From Spartobacteria bacterium (GTDB lineage: Bacteria > Verrucomicrobiota > Verrucomicrobiia > Chthoniobacterales > UBA10450), in contig PMSN01000012.1 of assembly GCA_003167555.1 (NCBI GenBank), forward strand, positions 79,987-143,986: 64,000 nt of DNA, written 5' to 3'. Under the pieces are notes generated by a model, which ran no database searches, had not been told where the DNA came from, and worked only from the letters and a program-made list of their open reading frames with translations. This document shows, piece by piece, positions 51,961-60,037 of this stretch. The position numbers and the translations under genes are program-made. Numbering within the stretch: the stretch's first letter is position 1; each line of letters starts with the position of its first letter.

Positions 51961-52719
51961 ATGTCCACGCCACAGAACACCATCGCGATCGTTTACGATT
52001 ACGACCAGACGCTTAGTCCCAGCTACATGCAGGACGAGACGGTGTTTCCGGCCTTCGGGATCAATCCGGAAAGTTTCTGGCGGCGCTGCTCGGAGCTGGT
52101 GCGCGACAACGGCTACGACAACGAGCTCGCCTACATGAAGGTGCTCCTCGACACGCTCGGCATGGATCGCCCGACCAACGCCGACTTGAAGTCGTTAGGG
52201 CAAAAGCTGAATTTCTACAAAGGCATCCCGGAGATGTTCGAGGAGTTTCGGACCGGCCTCCTCAACGAGGATCACCTTGCCCACGGTATTACCGTCGAGC
52301 ATTACGTCATTTCATCGGGCCTGAAGGTGTTGATCGACGGCAGCCGTCTTCAGCCGTATGTGCGAGCGGTTTTCGGCTGCGAATTCGACGTCGACGAGCA
52401 GGACCGAATCACTTTCCCTAAGCGCGTGATCAGTCATACCCAGAAGACGCAGTATCTTTTCCGGATCAATAAAGGCCTCCTCGATATGTCGCAGGACGTG
52501 AACGATCACATGGACGCCGAAATCCGGCCCATCCCGTTTCCGAACATGATTTACCTTGGGGACGGTCCGACCGATGTGCCCTGCTTCACCGTCATGAAAA
52601 AAAATGGCGGCGAAGCCATCGCGGTTTATAACCCCGATGACCCGAAGCGCGTTGGTTTCAAAAAAATGCTACCAGCTTTCGACCCATGCCGATCGAGTCA
52701 AACACATCGCGCCGGCTGA
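51961..52719 (+). CDS. HAD-family phosphatase, reading frame broken near its 3' end
   Basis: 252 residues in this frame. Start at 51961 (MSTPQNTIAIVYDYDQTLS) with the DxD nucleophile motif; motif II is VISSG, motif IV MIYLGDGPTDVPCF. At the end, VGFKK is followed by the seven-A run 52660-52666, after which the frame yields MLPAFDPCRSSQ and a stop, unlike any HAD protein. Skipping one base gives KKCYQLSTHADRVKHIAPADY and continues to 52843 in good sense. So the true gene is about 294 residues and the run of A causes a frameshift, by sequencing error, recent mutation or slippage. Confidence 0.85.
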   Translation: MSTPQNTIAIVYDYDQTLSPSYMQDETVFPAFGINPESFWRRCSELVRDNGYDNELAYMKVLLDTLGMDRPTNADLKSLGQKLNFYKGIPEMFEEFRTGLLNEDHLAHGITVEHYVISSGLKVLIDGSRLQPYVRAVFGCEFDVDEQDRITFPKRVISHTQKTQYLFRINKGLLDMSQDVNDHMDAEIRPIPFPNMIYLGDGPTDVPCFTVMKKNGGEAIAVYNPDDPKRVGFKKMLPAFDPCRSSQTHRAG

Positions 52720-52843
52720 TTATCGGCCCAAGACGCATTTACGGATGTTGCTCGAAGAGATGGTCGAGGAGATCGCCGGCCGGATCGTGGCCCAGCGGAA
52801 ATCAGCCGTGGAAACCGGGACGGTCCGCGCACCGAAACATTAG
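52660..52843 (+). pseudogene. C-terminal remainder of the HAD phosphatase, in the next frame
   Basis: After the A7 run the +1 frame reads YQLSTHADRVKHIAPADYRP, then LLEEMVEEIAGRIVAQRKS and stops at 52841-52843. It joins the upstream frame exactly if one A is removed. It is listed separately because it cannot be translated on its own. A local frame start at 52604 overlaps it but has no sense as a gene. Confidence 0.8.
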
Positions 52844-52887
52844 GTTAATCCCGCCAAGCCATCAGCGCGGAATTACGAGCGCGCGCG

Positions 52888-53568
52888 TCAGTCGCTGGAT
52901 GACTCTAGCGGCCTGACGCCCTGAGTATGAAAATGATGCCAGGAATACCAGAATGCCCAGATGACGAGCAAGACCACCGAGGTAACGAGGAGAATGCCAA
53001 ACGTGCTCGCACTGACAAAAAATTGCAGGAGAAGCAATAAGAGCGAGCCGTAGAATATGAGGCGTCCGCCAAGGCGATGCGTTGCCCGCCAGGTTGCCGG
53101 ACTTTCCAGGGTCCACGGCGTCCGAATGCCGGCGAAGTAATTCGGCCGCAAATTGGCAAGGTAATTTCCAATAATAGCCAGGAGGAGAAGCGTCGCGGCG
53201 GGCACGATCCGGCCGACCGCCACAGGATGGCCCAAAGCCACCGCGACCTGCATGGAGAAAAGGGCGGCGAAAAAAGCGGCATAAGCGAGGCGCAGGATTC
53301 CCAGCACACTCTGCATCCGGCCCTGTGCGTTGCCGCTGCGCCGCAGTTTCGGATCGAACCGCGGCAGGACGTGGAGAAGCGCAATTATCCCGAGGCTAAT
53401 TAGCGGCAGGACCAGCATGCCGAATGGTTTCGAGGCCCAGCCGTCGATCTGGCCGTGTAGATTCCAATGAATGGGGACGCGCGCTGGCAGTTGGTTCCAC
53501 AAGGTTACGAGGGCGAGCAGAGGCGCGACCAGCACAACGGCTTCGAGCCAGTTTAGTTTGTTTTTCAT
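52888..53568 (-). CDS. sdpI: SdpI/DUF1648-family membrane protein
   Basis: A 226-residue membrane protein with six hydrophobic segments. The DUF1648 part (PARVPIHWNLHGQIDGWASK) and the SdpI part (NYFAGIRTPWTLESPATWRATHRLGG) are the two conserved blocks. In Bacillus subtilis SdpI confers immunity to the SdpC toxin and sequesters SdpR. Here it overlaps the upstream ArsR-type regulator by ATGA (53565-53568), the same sdpRI pair, without sdpABC. The name is by similarity of both protein and arrangement. Confidence 0.85.
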   Translation of the reverse strand: MKNKLNWLEAVVLVAPLLALVTLWNQLPARVPIHWNLHGQIDGWASKPFGMLVLPLISLGIIALLHVLPRFDPKLRRSGNAQGRMQSVLGILRLAYAAFFAALFSMQVAVALGHPVAVGRIVPAATLLLLAIIGNYLANLRPNYFAGIRTPWTLESPATWRATHRLGGRLIFYGSLLLLLLQFFVSASTFGILLVTSVVLLVIWAFWYSWHHFHTQGVRPLESSSD

Positions 53569-53840
53569 TTCCGTTTTCCTTTTCGCTTTTTGATGAGGTC
53601 AAGAATCCAACCCAGGGACTCGTCGAGCACAGTGGTTTCGAGCGAGTAGGTGACGAACTGGCCATTTTTGCGGGCAGAGACGAGCTGCGCGTGTTTCAAC
53701 AAATCGAGGTGGTAGGAGATGCTGGGGGTGGTCATGGCGAAGGCGTCGGAGATTTCGCCGACGGTCAGGTCCCGTTCCTTGAGCATTTCAAGGATGCGGC
53801 GGCGGGTGGGATCGCGGAGCGCTTTGAAAAGGAGGTTCAA
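53565..53840 (-). CDS. sdpR: ArsR/SdpR-family repressor
   Basis: A 91-residue winged-helix repressor starting at TTG 53840. LFKALRDPTRRRILEMLKER, DLTVGEISDAFAMTTPSISYHLDLLKHAQLV and a basic C-terminus (IKKRKGKRK) match SdpR/ArsR proteins. The metal-binding CxC of ArsR is absent, as expected for SdpR. It is the first gene of an sdpRI operon and should repress itself; an inverted repeat lies 12 bases upstream (53852-53867). SdpI at the membrane probably relieves repression on toxin exposure. Confidence 0.9.
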   Translation of the reverse strand: MNLLFKALRDPTRRRILEMLKERDLTVGEISDAFAMTTPSISYHLDLLKHAQLVSARKNGQFVTYSLETTVLDESLGWILDLIKKRKGKRK

Positions 53841-53851
53841 TGTTTATATAA

Positions 53852-53867
53852 TTAGACAAATATCTAA
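53852..53867. promoter_or_regulatory. Possible SdpR operator
   Basis: TTAGA CAAATA TCTAA is a perfect 5-base inverted repeat inside the AT-rich stretch just upstream of sdpR (53841-53875). It overlaps where a promoter for the minus-strand operon would be (TATAAA near 53843-53848, read on minus). Size and spacing fit an ArsR-type dimer site; binding is inferred. Confidence 0.5.
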
Positions 53868-53943
53868 ATATGGCCAGCTTTTTTTGAGGCAAGCATAACC
53901 CGCGACGCCCGTGGCTAGGTGGTGAAGACCGTGCCTGATCGAC

Positions 53944-54306
53944 CTATTCGCCGCGATACACGCAGCGCGCCGTGGGCGTTTCGTGAACAACGATCTCGCA
54001 GAGACCGGGACAGAGCGGCTGCAGTTTCTGCCAAAACCACGCGGCCATGTTTTCGATCGTCGGATTCTCGAGCCCTGCGATTTCGTTCAGGTATGAATGA
54101 TCGAGCAGCTGCAGCAACGGCTTCATAGCCGCGCCGATTTCCGCGTGATCGTAAAACCAGCCGGTCGCCGGATCAACCTCGCCTTCCACCGAGATCTCGA
54201 CTTTGAAACTATGGCCGTGCATTCGACGGCACTTGTGGCCTTCCGGCGCATTCGGCAGCGTTTGCGCCGCTTCGAAAACAAAATCCTTTGTGAGCCGGAC
54301 TCGCAT
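53944..54306 (-). CDS. queD: 6-carboxy-5,6,7,8-tetrahydropterin synthase
   Basis: A 120-residue QueD, second step of queuosine synthesis, making 6-carboxytetrahydropterin from dihydroneopterin triphosphate. Start at 54306 (MRVRLTKDFVFEAAQ) fits the family; 54324 is possible. The catalytic CRRMHGHSF has the Cys and the zinc His pair; DHSYLNE carries the third region and NPTIENMAAWFW is the QueD helix; HETPTARCVYRG ends it. It lies downstream of queE on the same strand with a long palindromic repeat between. GTP cyclohydrolase and queC are not in the window. Confidence 0.94.
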   Translation of the reverse strand: MRVRLTKDFVFEAAQTLPNAPEGHKCRRMHGHSFKVEISVEGEVDPATGWFYDHAEIGAAMKPLLQLLDHSYLNEIAGLENPTIENMAAWFWQKLQPLCPGLCEIVVHETPTARCVYRGE

Positions 54307-54338
54307 TGGTAGGCAAGGTGGCATCGCTCCCCACTCGT

Positions 54339-54499
54339 GTCATCCCGAGCGGAGCGAAGCGAAGTCGAGGGACCCCGTTGAGGGTCGCTCCGCTTCTCGC
54401 GAAGAGCTCGCACCCTACGTCAATGGGCCGGACGTGCGCGGAGCGCAAACTTTTGACTGCGGGGTCCCTCGACTTCGCTTCGCTGCGCTCGGGATGACA
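54339..54499. repeat. Palindromic intergenic repeat, family D (long copy 4)
   Basis: GTCATCCCGAGCGGAGCGAA at the left with AGTCGAGGGACCCCG, inverted at the right as CGGGGTCCCTCGACTTCGCT and CTCGGGATGAC. The arms are longer than in other copies because the AGCGAAGC piece is repeated. It lies between queE and queD, so it may lower queD expression or process the transcript. Confidence 0.88.
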
Positions 54500-54505
54500 A
54501 CGTCA

Positions 54506-55177
54506 TCACACGCCCCGCTGGGTCGGCGTCCAGATGAACTTGTGCATCTGCAATTGAAAGCGAACCGGCAGCTTGTCCGCGAGGATCCACTCGACGATTT
54601 CGCGCGGATCGATCCGCCCGAAAATTGGCGAGAATAGAACCGCGCGGCAGCGCTTCGCCAACGTGTGGCGCATCACCTGTTCGCGCGACCATTCGTAGTC
54701 CTCGCGCGAACCGATCACGAATTTCACTTCATCGCGCGGCGTCAGGTGTTCGATGTTCGAGAAGAGATTTCGCGCGCTCTCGCCGCTCCCGGGCGTTTTC
54801 AAATCCATGATGCGATGCGCGCGCGAATCGACCGCCGAAATGTCATGCGCTCCGCTCGTCTCGAGCAAAACGGTGTGACCGGCGTCCGCCAGCATCGTCA
54901 TGAGCGGCAGGACGTTTTTCTGCAGGAGCGGCTCGCCACCCGTGATCTCCACCAGCGGGCATTGAAATGCCGCCACCGCGTCGACGATTTCTGGCAGCGT
55001 TCGCTTCGTGCCCTCGTAAAATGCGTACTCCGTATCGCAATACGAGCAGCGCAGATCGCAAAAAGTAAGCCGAACAAAAACGCACGGTTCCCCCGCCCAG
55101 GTACTCTCGCCCTGGATCGAGTGATAAATTTCATTCACCGTCAAAGTCTTCTGACGCTCTGTCTGAACCTCTTTCAT
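54506..55177 (-). CDS. queE: 7-carboxy-7-deazaguanine synthase
   Basis: A 223-residue radical SAM enzyme that makes the deazaguanine core of queuosine. EIYHSIQGESTWAGEPCVFVRL, TFCDLRCSYCDTEYAFYEG (CX3CX2C) and LVEITGGEPLLQKNV are the hallmarks; RVLFSPIFGRID-like and LQMHKFIWTP segments end the protein. Followed by queD. Upstream, repeat H2 begins one base before its ATG, and trpA lies divergently beyond it. Confidence 0.95.
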   Translation of the reverse strand: MKEVQTERQKTLTVNEIYHSIQGESTWAGEPCVFVRLTFCDLRCSYCDTEYAFYEGTKRTLPEIVDAVAAFQCPLVEITGGEPLLQKNVLPLMTMLADAGHTVLLETSGAHDISAVDSRAHRIMDLKTPGSGESARNLFSNIEHLTPRDEVKFVIGSREDYEWSREQVMRHTLAKRCRAVLFSPIFGRIDPREIVEWILADKLPVRFQLQMHKFIWTPTQRGV

Positions 55178-55211
55178 TCGGCGTTGGACGTTGGGCGTTG
55201 GGCGTTCGACG
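55178..55211. repeat. Partial palindromic repeat, family H (copy 2)
   Basis: TTCGGCGTTGGACGTTGGGC and GTTGGGCGTTCGACG match the arm of 47611-47727 with an internal duplication of GGACGTT/GGGCGTT. It lies between the divergent queE and trpA genes and forms most of their shared leader. Confidence 0.72.
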
Positions 55212-55245
55212 TTTGCTCCCCTCCAGGGAACTGACGTTATCTCGA

Positions 55246-56049
55246 ATGCAAAATCGAATCGATCAATGTTTCACAGCGCTGCGTGCTCGAAACGAAAAGG
55301 CCTTCATCGCCTACATCTGCGCCGGCGATCCGAATCTCGCGCGCACCGTCGACCTTGCTCTCTCCCTGGAAAAAGCTGGAACCGACATCCTCGAACTCGG
55401 CCTCCCCTTTTCCGATCCGCTCGCGGACGGGATCGTGAATCAGCTCGCCGCGCAACGTGCGCTCGAAGCAGGCGCGACGGTCCAGGGCGTCCTCGATTGC
55501 GTCGGGCAAATCCGCCGGGTCTCGCAAATACCGATTGTCCTCTACACCTACATGAACCCGATCTTTCAATTCGGGTTCGAGCGATTTCATCGCGAGGCGA
55601 GCGCTGCCGGCGTCGACGGTCTTTTGATTCTCGATCTTCCGCCCGAAGAGGATCTCGCGGCGCAAACCGAGACGCTTCTCCACATTCGCCTGATCGCGCC
55701 GACAACACCGGCCGAGCGGATCGAGGCGATTTGCGCCAAAGCGGCTGGCTTCATTTACTATGTCTCGCGCGAAGGCGTTACCGGCGCGCAAGCGAGCGTG
55801 GCCTCGTCGCTGGCGGAGCGCGTCGTGGAAATCCGGCGCTTCACGAATTTGCCGATCGCTGTCGGCTTCGGCATTTCGAACGCGGAGCAGGTGCGCGAGG
55901 TCGCGCGAAGCGCCGATGCGATCGTCGTCGGCAGCGCCATCGTGCAGCGAATCTTCGAAGAACGCGCCGCGCAGGACATGCCCGAACGAATCGGCGCGTT
56001 CGTCAAAGCACTCGCGGCGGCAACGAAAGGCAAAACGAATAGCGCTTAA
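55246..56049 (+). CDS. trpA: Tryptophan synthase alpha chain
   Basis: A 267-residue TrpA, releasing indole from indole-glycerol phosphate. The start at 55246 (MQNRIDQCFTALRARNEKA) is just before the conserved FIAYICAGDPN; a longer frame runs into a repeat. Catalytic Glu is in DILELGLPFSDPLADG and Asp in LLILDLPPEED; the substrate loop YVSREGVTGAQ and GFGISNAEQVREVA are also clear. trpB and other trp genes are not nearby, so it is split from the rest of the pathway. Confidence 0.95.
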   Translation: MQNRIDQCFTALRARNEKAFIAYICAGDPNLARTVDLALSLEKAGTDILELGLPFSDPLADGIVNQLAAQRALEAGATVQGVLDCVGQIRRVSQIPIVLYTYMNPIFQFGFERFHREASAAGVDGLLILDLPPEEDLAAQTETLLHIRLIAPTTPAERIEAICAKAAGFIYYVSREGVTGAQASVASSLAERVVEIRRFTNLPIAVGFGISNAEQVREVARSADAIVVGSAIVQRIFEERAAQDMPERIGAFVKALAAATKGKTNSA

Positions 56050-56071
56050 CGCAAGTCAGCGGCGAACGACT

Positions 56072-56848
56072 TTACATACCGCATTTCGTCTTCGCTTCTT
56101 CGTAGCTGGAGCGAGCGCTCAGCAGACGCGCGAGATAACTGTCCACGGCCGGAATTTTCGCGGCGCGGGACAGATTCTCCGGAGCCTCGAGCCGCGAAAA
56201 AATCGCGCGCACGATTTTACTCCGCGGAACGCTCTTCTCGCCGTAACCCGACGGAATGTTGCTCGACCAAAACCGGACGTAATCGAGCCCCGCCTTCTTT
56301 TCCATTCCGAGATAGATCACGGAGTGGCCGTGTTCCGCGCGGCCCACTTCGGGCGACCAAAAAATTTTCATGAAATCGCCCGGCTGCGCTCTCGCAAAGT
56401 CATCAAAGTTGTGTCCGAGACTGAGTTCGTGAAAAAGCCGCGCCGTGCCGGGGCCGTTGGCGTTCCAGCGTCCCCAAATACCTTCACCATCGCGTTGATG
56501 ACGAATCATGAGGCTTTCGAGCGTCGCATAATCGAGGTCGAGCGAACCGCGCGCGCGTAATGCCTCGATCGTTTTCATGAAGACGAGATAGGTCGCGCCC
56601 GAGCAATAGCTGGGCGACGCGGCATCCGGCAGGATGAAGAACTTGCCGGATTCGAAATGGGCGGCGGATTGGAGGCGAATCGTGGCGAAGCTCGAAGCGG
56701 AATAGCTTCCGCCCTGCGGCATTTGCCGGACTTGTTCGAGGATCAGGTCGTTGAAGCGACCGGGCGCGATCTGTCCAAAGAGAAGCGGCGCGCAGAAGAA
56801 AAGCGCCAGACCGAAAACAAATCCCGCGAAGTGCCTCTTGAAAACCAC
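56072..56848 (-). CDS. Secreted NlpC/P60-like hydrolase (putative), start uncertain
   Basis: About 258 residues from a GTG at 56848; TTG at 56857 is an alternative. The preceding in-frame codons up to 57016 lie in palindromic repeats, so the N-terminus is not the native one unless the repeat is translated. A signal-like helix FAGFVFGLALFFCAPLLFG opens the protein. SPSYCSGATYLVFMKTIEA gives a likely catalytic cysteine, and the segments AQPGDFMKIFW and GHSVIYLGMEKK resemble the His part of NlpC/P60 or CHAP-type cysteine peptidases. Probably acts on peptidoglycan. No neighbour helps. Confidence 0.6.
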   Translation of the reverse strand: MVFKRHFAGFVFGLALFFCAPLLFGQIAPGRFNDLILEQVRQMPQGGSYSASSFATIRLQSAAHFESGKFFILPDAASPSYCSGATYLVFMKTIEALRARGSLDLDYATLESLMIRHQRDGEGIWGRWNANGPGTARLFHELSLGHNFDDFARAQPGDFMKIFWSPEVGRAEHGHSVIYLGMEKKAGLDYVRFWSSNIPSGYGEKSVPRSKIVRAIFSRLEAPENLSRAAKIPAVDSYLARLLSARSSYEEAKTKCGM

Positions 56849-56883
56849 GCGAGACAAATAGAACTCGAACGCTTCCTCGGCAA

Positions 56884-57034
56884 CCAAGGAGCGGCGATTT
56901 TCAATCGCCGTCTTTCGCTTGGTAGGGCGAGACTCAGTCGAGCCGTGCGTGGCATCATATCCAACGTCGTCGGCTCGACAGAGTCTCGCCCTACCAAATG
57001 CCGTCGGCGGTTTCAAACCGCCGCTCCTTGTTGG
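56884..57034. repeat. Nested palindromic repeats (family C inside family B-like)
   Basis: An outer pair, CCAAGGAGCGGCGATTTTCA with ATCGCCG at the left and CGGCGGTTTCAAACCGCCGC with TCCTTG at the right, encloses a family C palindrome (56919-56997, left arm with one mismatch). The block covers most of the space between the peptidase-like gene and dapF. Nesting means the C element entered an existing B-type element. Confidence 0.88.
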
Positions 57035-57066
57035 CTTTGCCGAGAGAATGTGCTAACCAACTGCGC

Positions 57067-57870
57067 ATGCTGCGTTTCACGAAAATGAACGGCGCGGGCA
57101 ACGATTTCGTCCTGGTCGATAATCGCGCCGGCGATTTACGCTTCGCGCCCGATGAGATCGCGAAGATCTGCGACCGGCATCGCGGTATAGGCGCCGACGG
57201 CGTGCTCGTGCTCGAGCGCCCGATGAACGGCGCGGATTTCCGGATGCGCTACTACAACGCGGACGGTGGCGAGGCGGAAATGTGCGGCAATGGCGCGCGC
57301 TGTTTCGCTCGCTACGCCAGTCACGTCGCGGGGCCGATGGAAAAACTTTCGTTCGAGACGCCGGCGGGCGTGATCGGCGCGCAGCTTGAAGGCGAGCTGG
57401 TTCGTCTCCAGATGAGTGAGCCCAAAGATTTGCGGCTCGGGATCGAAATTCCGTTGGGCGATCGGGTCGTCGCCGCCCATTTCATAAATAGCGGCGTGCC
57501 GCATGTGGTGATTCCGGTGGAAGATCTCGAGAGCGTGGATGTGCGCGGCCTCGGCTCAGCCATCCGGCATCACGAATTGTTTTCGCCCAAAGGGGCCAAC
57601 GCAAATTTCCTGAAACGGCGAGGGGACCGGCAGATTTCGATCCGCACTTATGAGCGCGGCGTCGAAGACGAAACGCTGGCCTGCGGCACCGGCGTGGTGG
57701 CGAGCGCACTTATTTTTTCCGCGCTCGAACGAGTCGACGGACCGATCGGCGTGCTCGTGCGCGGCGGAAATGAATTGGAAGTCGGTTTCGAGAAAGAGGG
57801 CGAGCGATTCAAGAACGTCACTCTCACGGGCCCGGCCGATTTCGTTTTCGAAGGCACGATCGATCTCTGA
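57067..57870 (+). CDS. dapF: Diaminopimelate epimerase
   Basis: A 267-residue DapF that converts LL- to meso-diaminopimelate. Start at 57067 (MLRFTKMNGAGNDFVLVD); a longer frame begins inside the repeat. The two catalytic cysteines are in GGEAEMCGNGARCFARYA and DETLACGTGVVASAL. First gene of a five-gene run dapF-dapA-dapB-folK-panB. No lysA or dapL here. Confidence 0.96.
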   Translation: MLRFTKMNGAGNDFVLVDNRAGDLRFAPDEIAKICDRHRGIGADGVLVLERPMNGADFRMRYYNADGGEAEMCGNGARCFARYASHVAGPMEKLSFETPAGVIGAQLEGELVRLQMSEPKDLRLGIEIPLGDRVVAAHFINSGVPHVVIPVEDLESVDVRGLGSAIRHHELFSPKGANANFLKRRGDRQISIRTYERGVEDETLACGTGVVASALIFSALERVDGPIGVLVRGGNELEVGFEKEGERFKNVTLTGPADFVFEGTIDL

Positions 57871-57901
57871 GTCGCCCCATCTGCATTTAATGGCCTAACG
57901 A

Positions 57902-58780
57902 ATGTTTCGAGGAACCTATACCGCGCTCGTCACGCCGTTTCAGGACGGTGAAGTCGATCTGCCTGCGCTCGCGAAATTGATCGAAGGCCAGATCACGGAC
58001 GGCATCACCGGCCTCGTGGCGGTGGGCACGACCGGCGAATCGCCGACGCTCTCGCACGACGAGCGCGAACAAATCATTCGGCTCACCGTTGAAATGGCGA
58101 AAGGCCGCTGCCAGGTCCTGGCCGGCACCGGCTCAAATTCCACGAGCGCGGCGGTCGCGGCGACTCGAGCGGCGGAAAAGATGGGAGTCGATGGAATGTT
58201 GATCGTGGCGCCGTATTACAACAAGCCGAGCCAGGAAGGTTTGTTCCGGCATTTTCAAGCGATCGCGCAGTCAACCAAGTCGCCGTTGATGCTCTACAAT
58301 ATTCCCGGCCGCTGCGCCGTCGATATTGGGCCGGAGACGGTGGAGCGGCTCGCGGTCGGCTGCCGGAACATTGTTTCAATCAAGGAAGCCAGCGGGAGCG
58401 TCGATCGGGTCAGCGACCTGCGCGCCCGCCTGCCGGAAGCGTTCACGATTTTGAGCGGCGACGATTCTTTGACGCTGCCATTCATGTCCGTCGGCGCGGT
58501 CGGTGTGGTGAGCGTCGCCTCGAATTTATTTCCGGCCGAAGTTTGCGCGCTCGTGCAGGCGTTCCGCGCGGGGGATGTGAAAAGCGCGCGAGATCTGCAT
58601 TCGAGGATGCTGCCAATCTTCAAGGACCTGTTCATCGAGCCGAATCCGGTTCCGGTGAAGACCGCGCTCTCCTGGCGGGGCGCGATGTCGGCCGAGTGCC
58701 GGCTGCCGCTTTGTGAAATGACGGAGGCCAACGCCGTGCGTTTGCGCACGACGCTCGACGCCTTCGACGCGACGGGCTGA
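57902..58780 (+). CDS. dapA: 4-hydroxy-tetrahydrodipicolinate synthase
   Basis: A 292-residue DapA, condensing pyruvate with aspartate semialdehyde. GTYTALVTPFQDGEVDLPALA and GLVAVGTTGESPTLSH at the N-terminus, LIVAPYYNKPSQEGLFRHF, LMLYNIPGRCAVDIGPETV and the Schiff-base lysine in NIVSIKEASGSVDRV. Between dapF and dapA a copy of GCCTAACGA lies just before the ATG. Lysine and peptidoglycan precursor pathway. Confidence 0.96.
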   Translation: MFRGTYTALVTPFQDGEVDLPALAKLIEGQITDGITGLVAVGTTGESPTLSHDEREQIIRLTVEMAKGRCQVLAGTGSNSTSAAVAATRAAEKMGVDGMLIVAPYYNKPSQEGLFRHFQAIAQSTKSPLMLYNIPGRCAVDIGPETVERLAVGCRNIVSIKEASGSVDRVSDLRARLPEAFTILSGDDSLTLPFMSVGAVGVVSVASNLFPAEVCALVQAFRAGDVKSARDLHSRMLPIFKDLFIEPNPVPVKTALSWRGAMSAECRLPLCEMTEANAVRLRTTLDAFDATG

Positions 58781-58782
58781 AC

Positions 58783-59529
58783 ATGAAGGCCGTCCGCGTT
58801 CTCCTCGTCGGCGCGAAAGGCCGCATGGGCCAGGCGATCGCCGCCGCGGCGGAAGCGGCGGACGTGGTCATTACCGCCGGGCTCGATCAAGGCGATGAGC
58901 TGACGAAAGAAATCGGTGGCTGCGATGTGGTCGTCGATTTCAGTCATGTCAGCGCGACCGATGCGATCTGCCGGGCCTGTCTCGGCGCGGGCAAACCATT
59001 GGTGAGCGGCACCACCGGGCATTCGAACGAACAACGTGCGCAGCTCAAAGACGCATCGAAATCGCTGCCGATTATTCTGTCGCCGAATTTCAGCGTCGGC
59101 GTAAACGCGCTTTTCTGGCTGACGCGGAAAGCAGCCGAACTTCTCGGGAAAGATTTCGATCTCGAAATCGTGGAAGCGCATCACCGGTTGAAGAAGGATG
59201 CGCCCAGCGGCACCGCGCGGCGGCTGGCGGAAATTCTCTGCGAGGTCCGGAAGCTGGATTACGCGAAGAACGTCGCGCACGGCCGTGAAGGACTAATAGG
59301 CGAACGCCCTTCCGCGGAAATCGGCGTCCACTCGATCCGCGGCGGCGATGTCGTCGGAGATCACACGGTCATCTTTGCCGGACGAGGCGAACAGCTCGAG
59401 CTGATGCACAAGGCGTCGAGTAGGGAAACTTTTGCGGCAGGCGCGTTCCGCGCGGCGCGCTGGATCATCGGGCGACCGCCGGGCCTGTACACGATGGAAG
59501 ACGTGCTTGGCTTATCCGCGGCCAAATGA
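58783..59529 (+). CDS. dapB: 4-hydroxy-tetrahydrodipicolinate reductase
   Basis: A 248-residue DapB. The cofactor loop is LLVGAKGRMGQAIAAAA; DVVVDFSHVSATD, LVSGTTGHS and HHRLKKDAPSGTARRLAE with the catalytic His/Lys are present. The cluster dapF-dapA-dapB therefore supplies three of the steps to meso-DAP. Two bases separate it from dapA, and it overlaps folK by ATGA. Confidence 0.95.
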   Translation: MKAVRVLLVGAKGRMGQAIAAAAEAADVVITAGLDQGDELTKEIGGCDVVVDFSHVSATDAICRACLGAGKPLVSGTTGHSNEQRAQLKDASKSLPIILSPNFSVGVNALFWLTRKAAELLGKDFDLEIVEAHHRLKKDAPSGTARRLAEILCEVRKLDYAKNVAHGREGLIGERPSAEIGVHSIRGGDVVGDHTVIFAGRGEQLELMHKASSRETFAAGAFRAARWIIGRPPGLYTMEDVLGLSAAK

Positions 59530-60026
59530 GAGCTGGCGTCGCGCTCGGCTCCAATCTTGGCGATCGGTTGGCGAATCTGCGCGCAGCGCGCACCGCGATC
59601 GAAGCGCTCGATAACGTTCGTCCGGCGCCGTTGGCCTCCGCCGTTTATGAGACGGAGCCGGTTGGCTGCGCAGCAGACGCGGCAAAATTCCTGAACGCCG
59701 TGATCGAGATCGATTACGCCGGTGAAGCGCGCGATCTATTGCGCGAGCTGGTGGAAATCGAAGCGCGCCTTGGCCGGTCTGCCTTCCACGCGCGAAACGC
59801 CTCCCGGACGCTCGATCTCGATCTTCTCTATTTCGGCGACACGAAAATCGAAACGCCCCAATTGCAATTGCCTCATCCGCGAATCGCGCAGCGCGAGTTT
59901 GTCCTTCGGCCTCTCGCGGATATTCGGCCGGATTTGGTTCTTCCGAACCAGGCCGAGTCGGCGCGCGATCTTCTGCTGAGGTTGACCGAAGGGCCGGCGG
60001 TGGTGCGCATCGCCGCGAAGTGGTAA
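59526..60026 (+). CDS. folK: HPPK, 2-amino-4-hydroxy-6-hydroxymethyldihydropteridine pyrophosphokinase
   Basis: A 166-residue FolK, adding pyrophosphate to the pterin in folate synthesis. GVALGSNLGDRLANLRAA, SAVYETEPVG, FLNAVIEIDY, RTLDLDLLYFG and LQLPHPRIAQREFVLRPLADI are the family blocks. Coupled to dapB by a four-base overlap and followed by panB 11 bases later. No folP or folE in the window. Confidence 0.94.
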   Translation: MRAGVALGSNLGDRLANLRAARTAIEALDNVRPAPLASAVYETEPVGCAADAAKFLNAVIEIDYAGEARDLLRELVEIEARLGRSAFHARNASRTLDLDLLYFGDTKIETPQLQLPHPRIAQREFVLRPLADIRPDLVLPNQAESARDLLLRLTEGPAVVRIAAKW

Positions 60027-60037
60027 GGTCCACGCCG

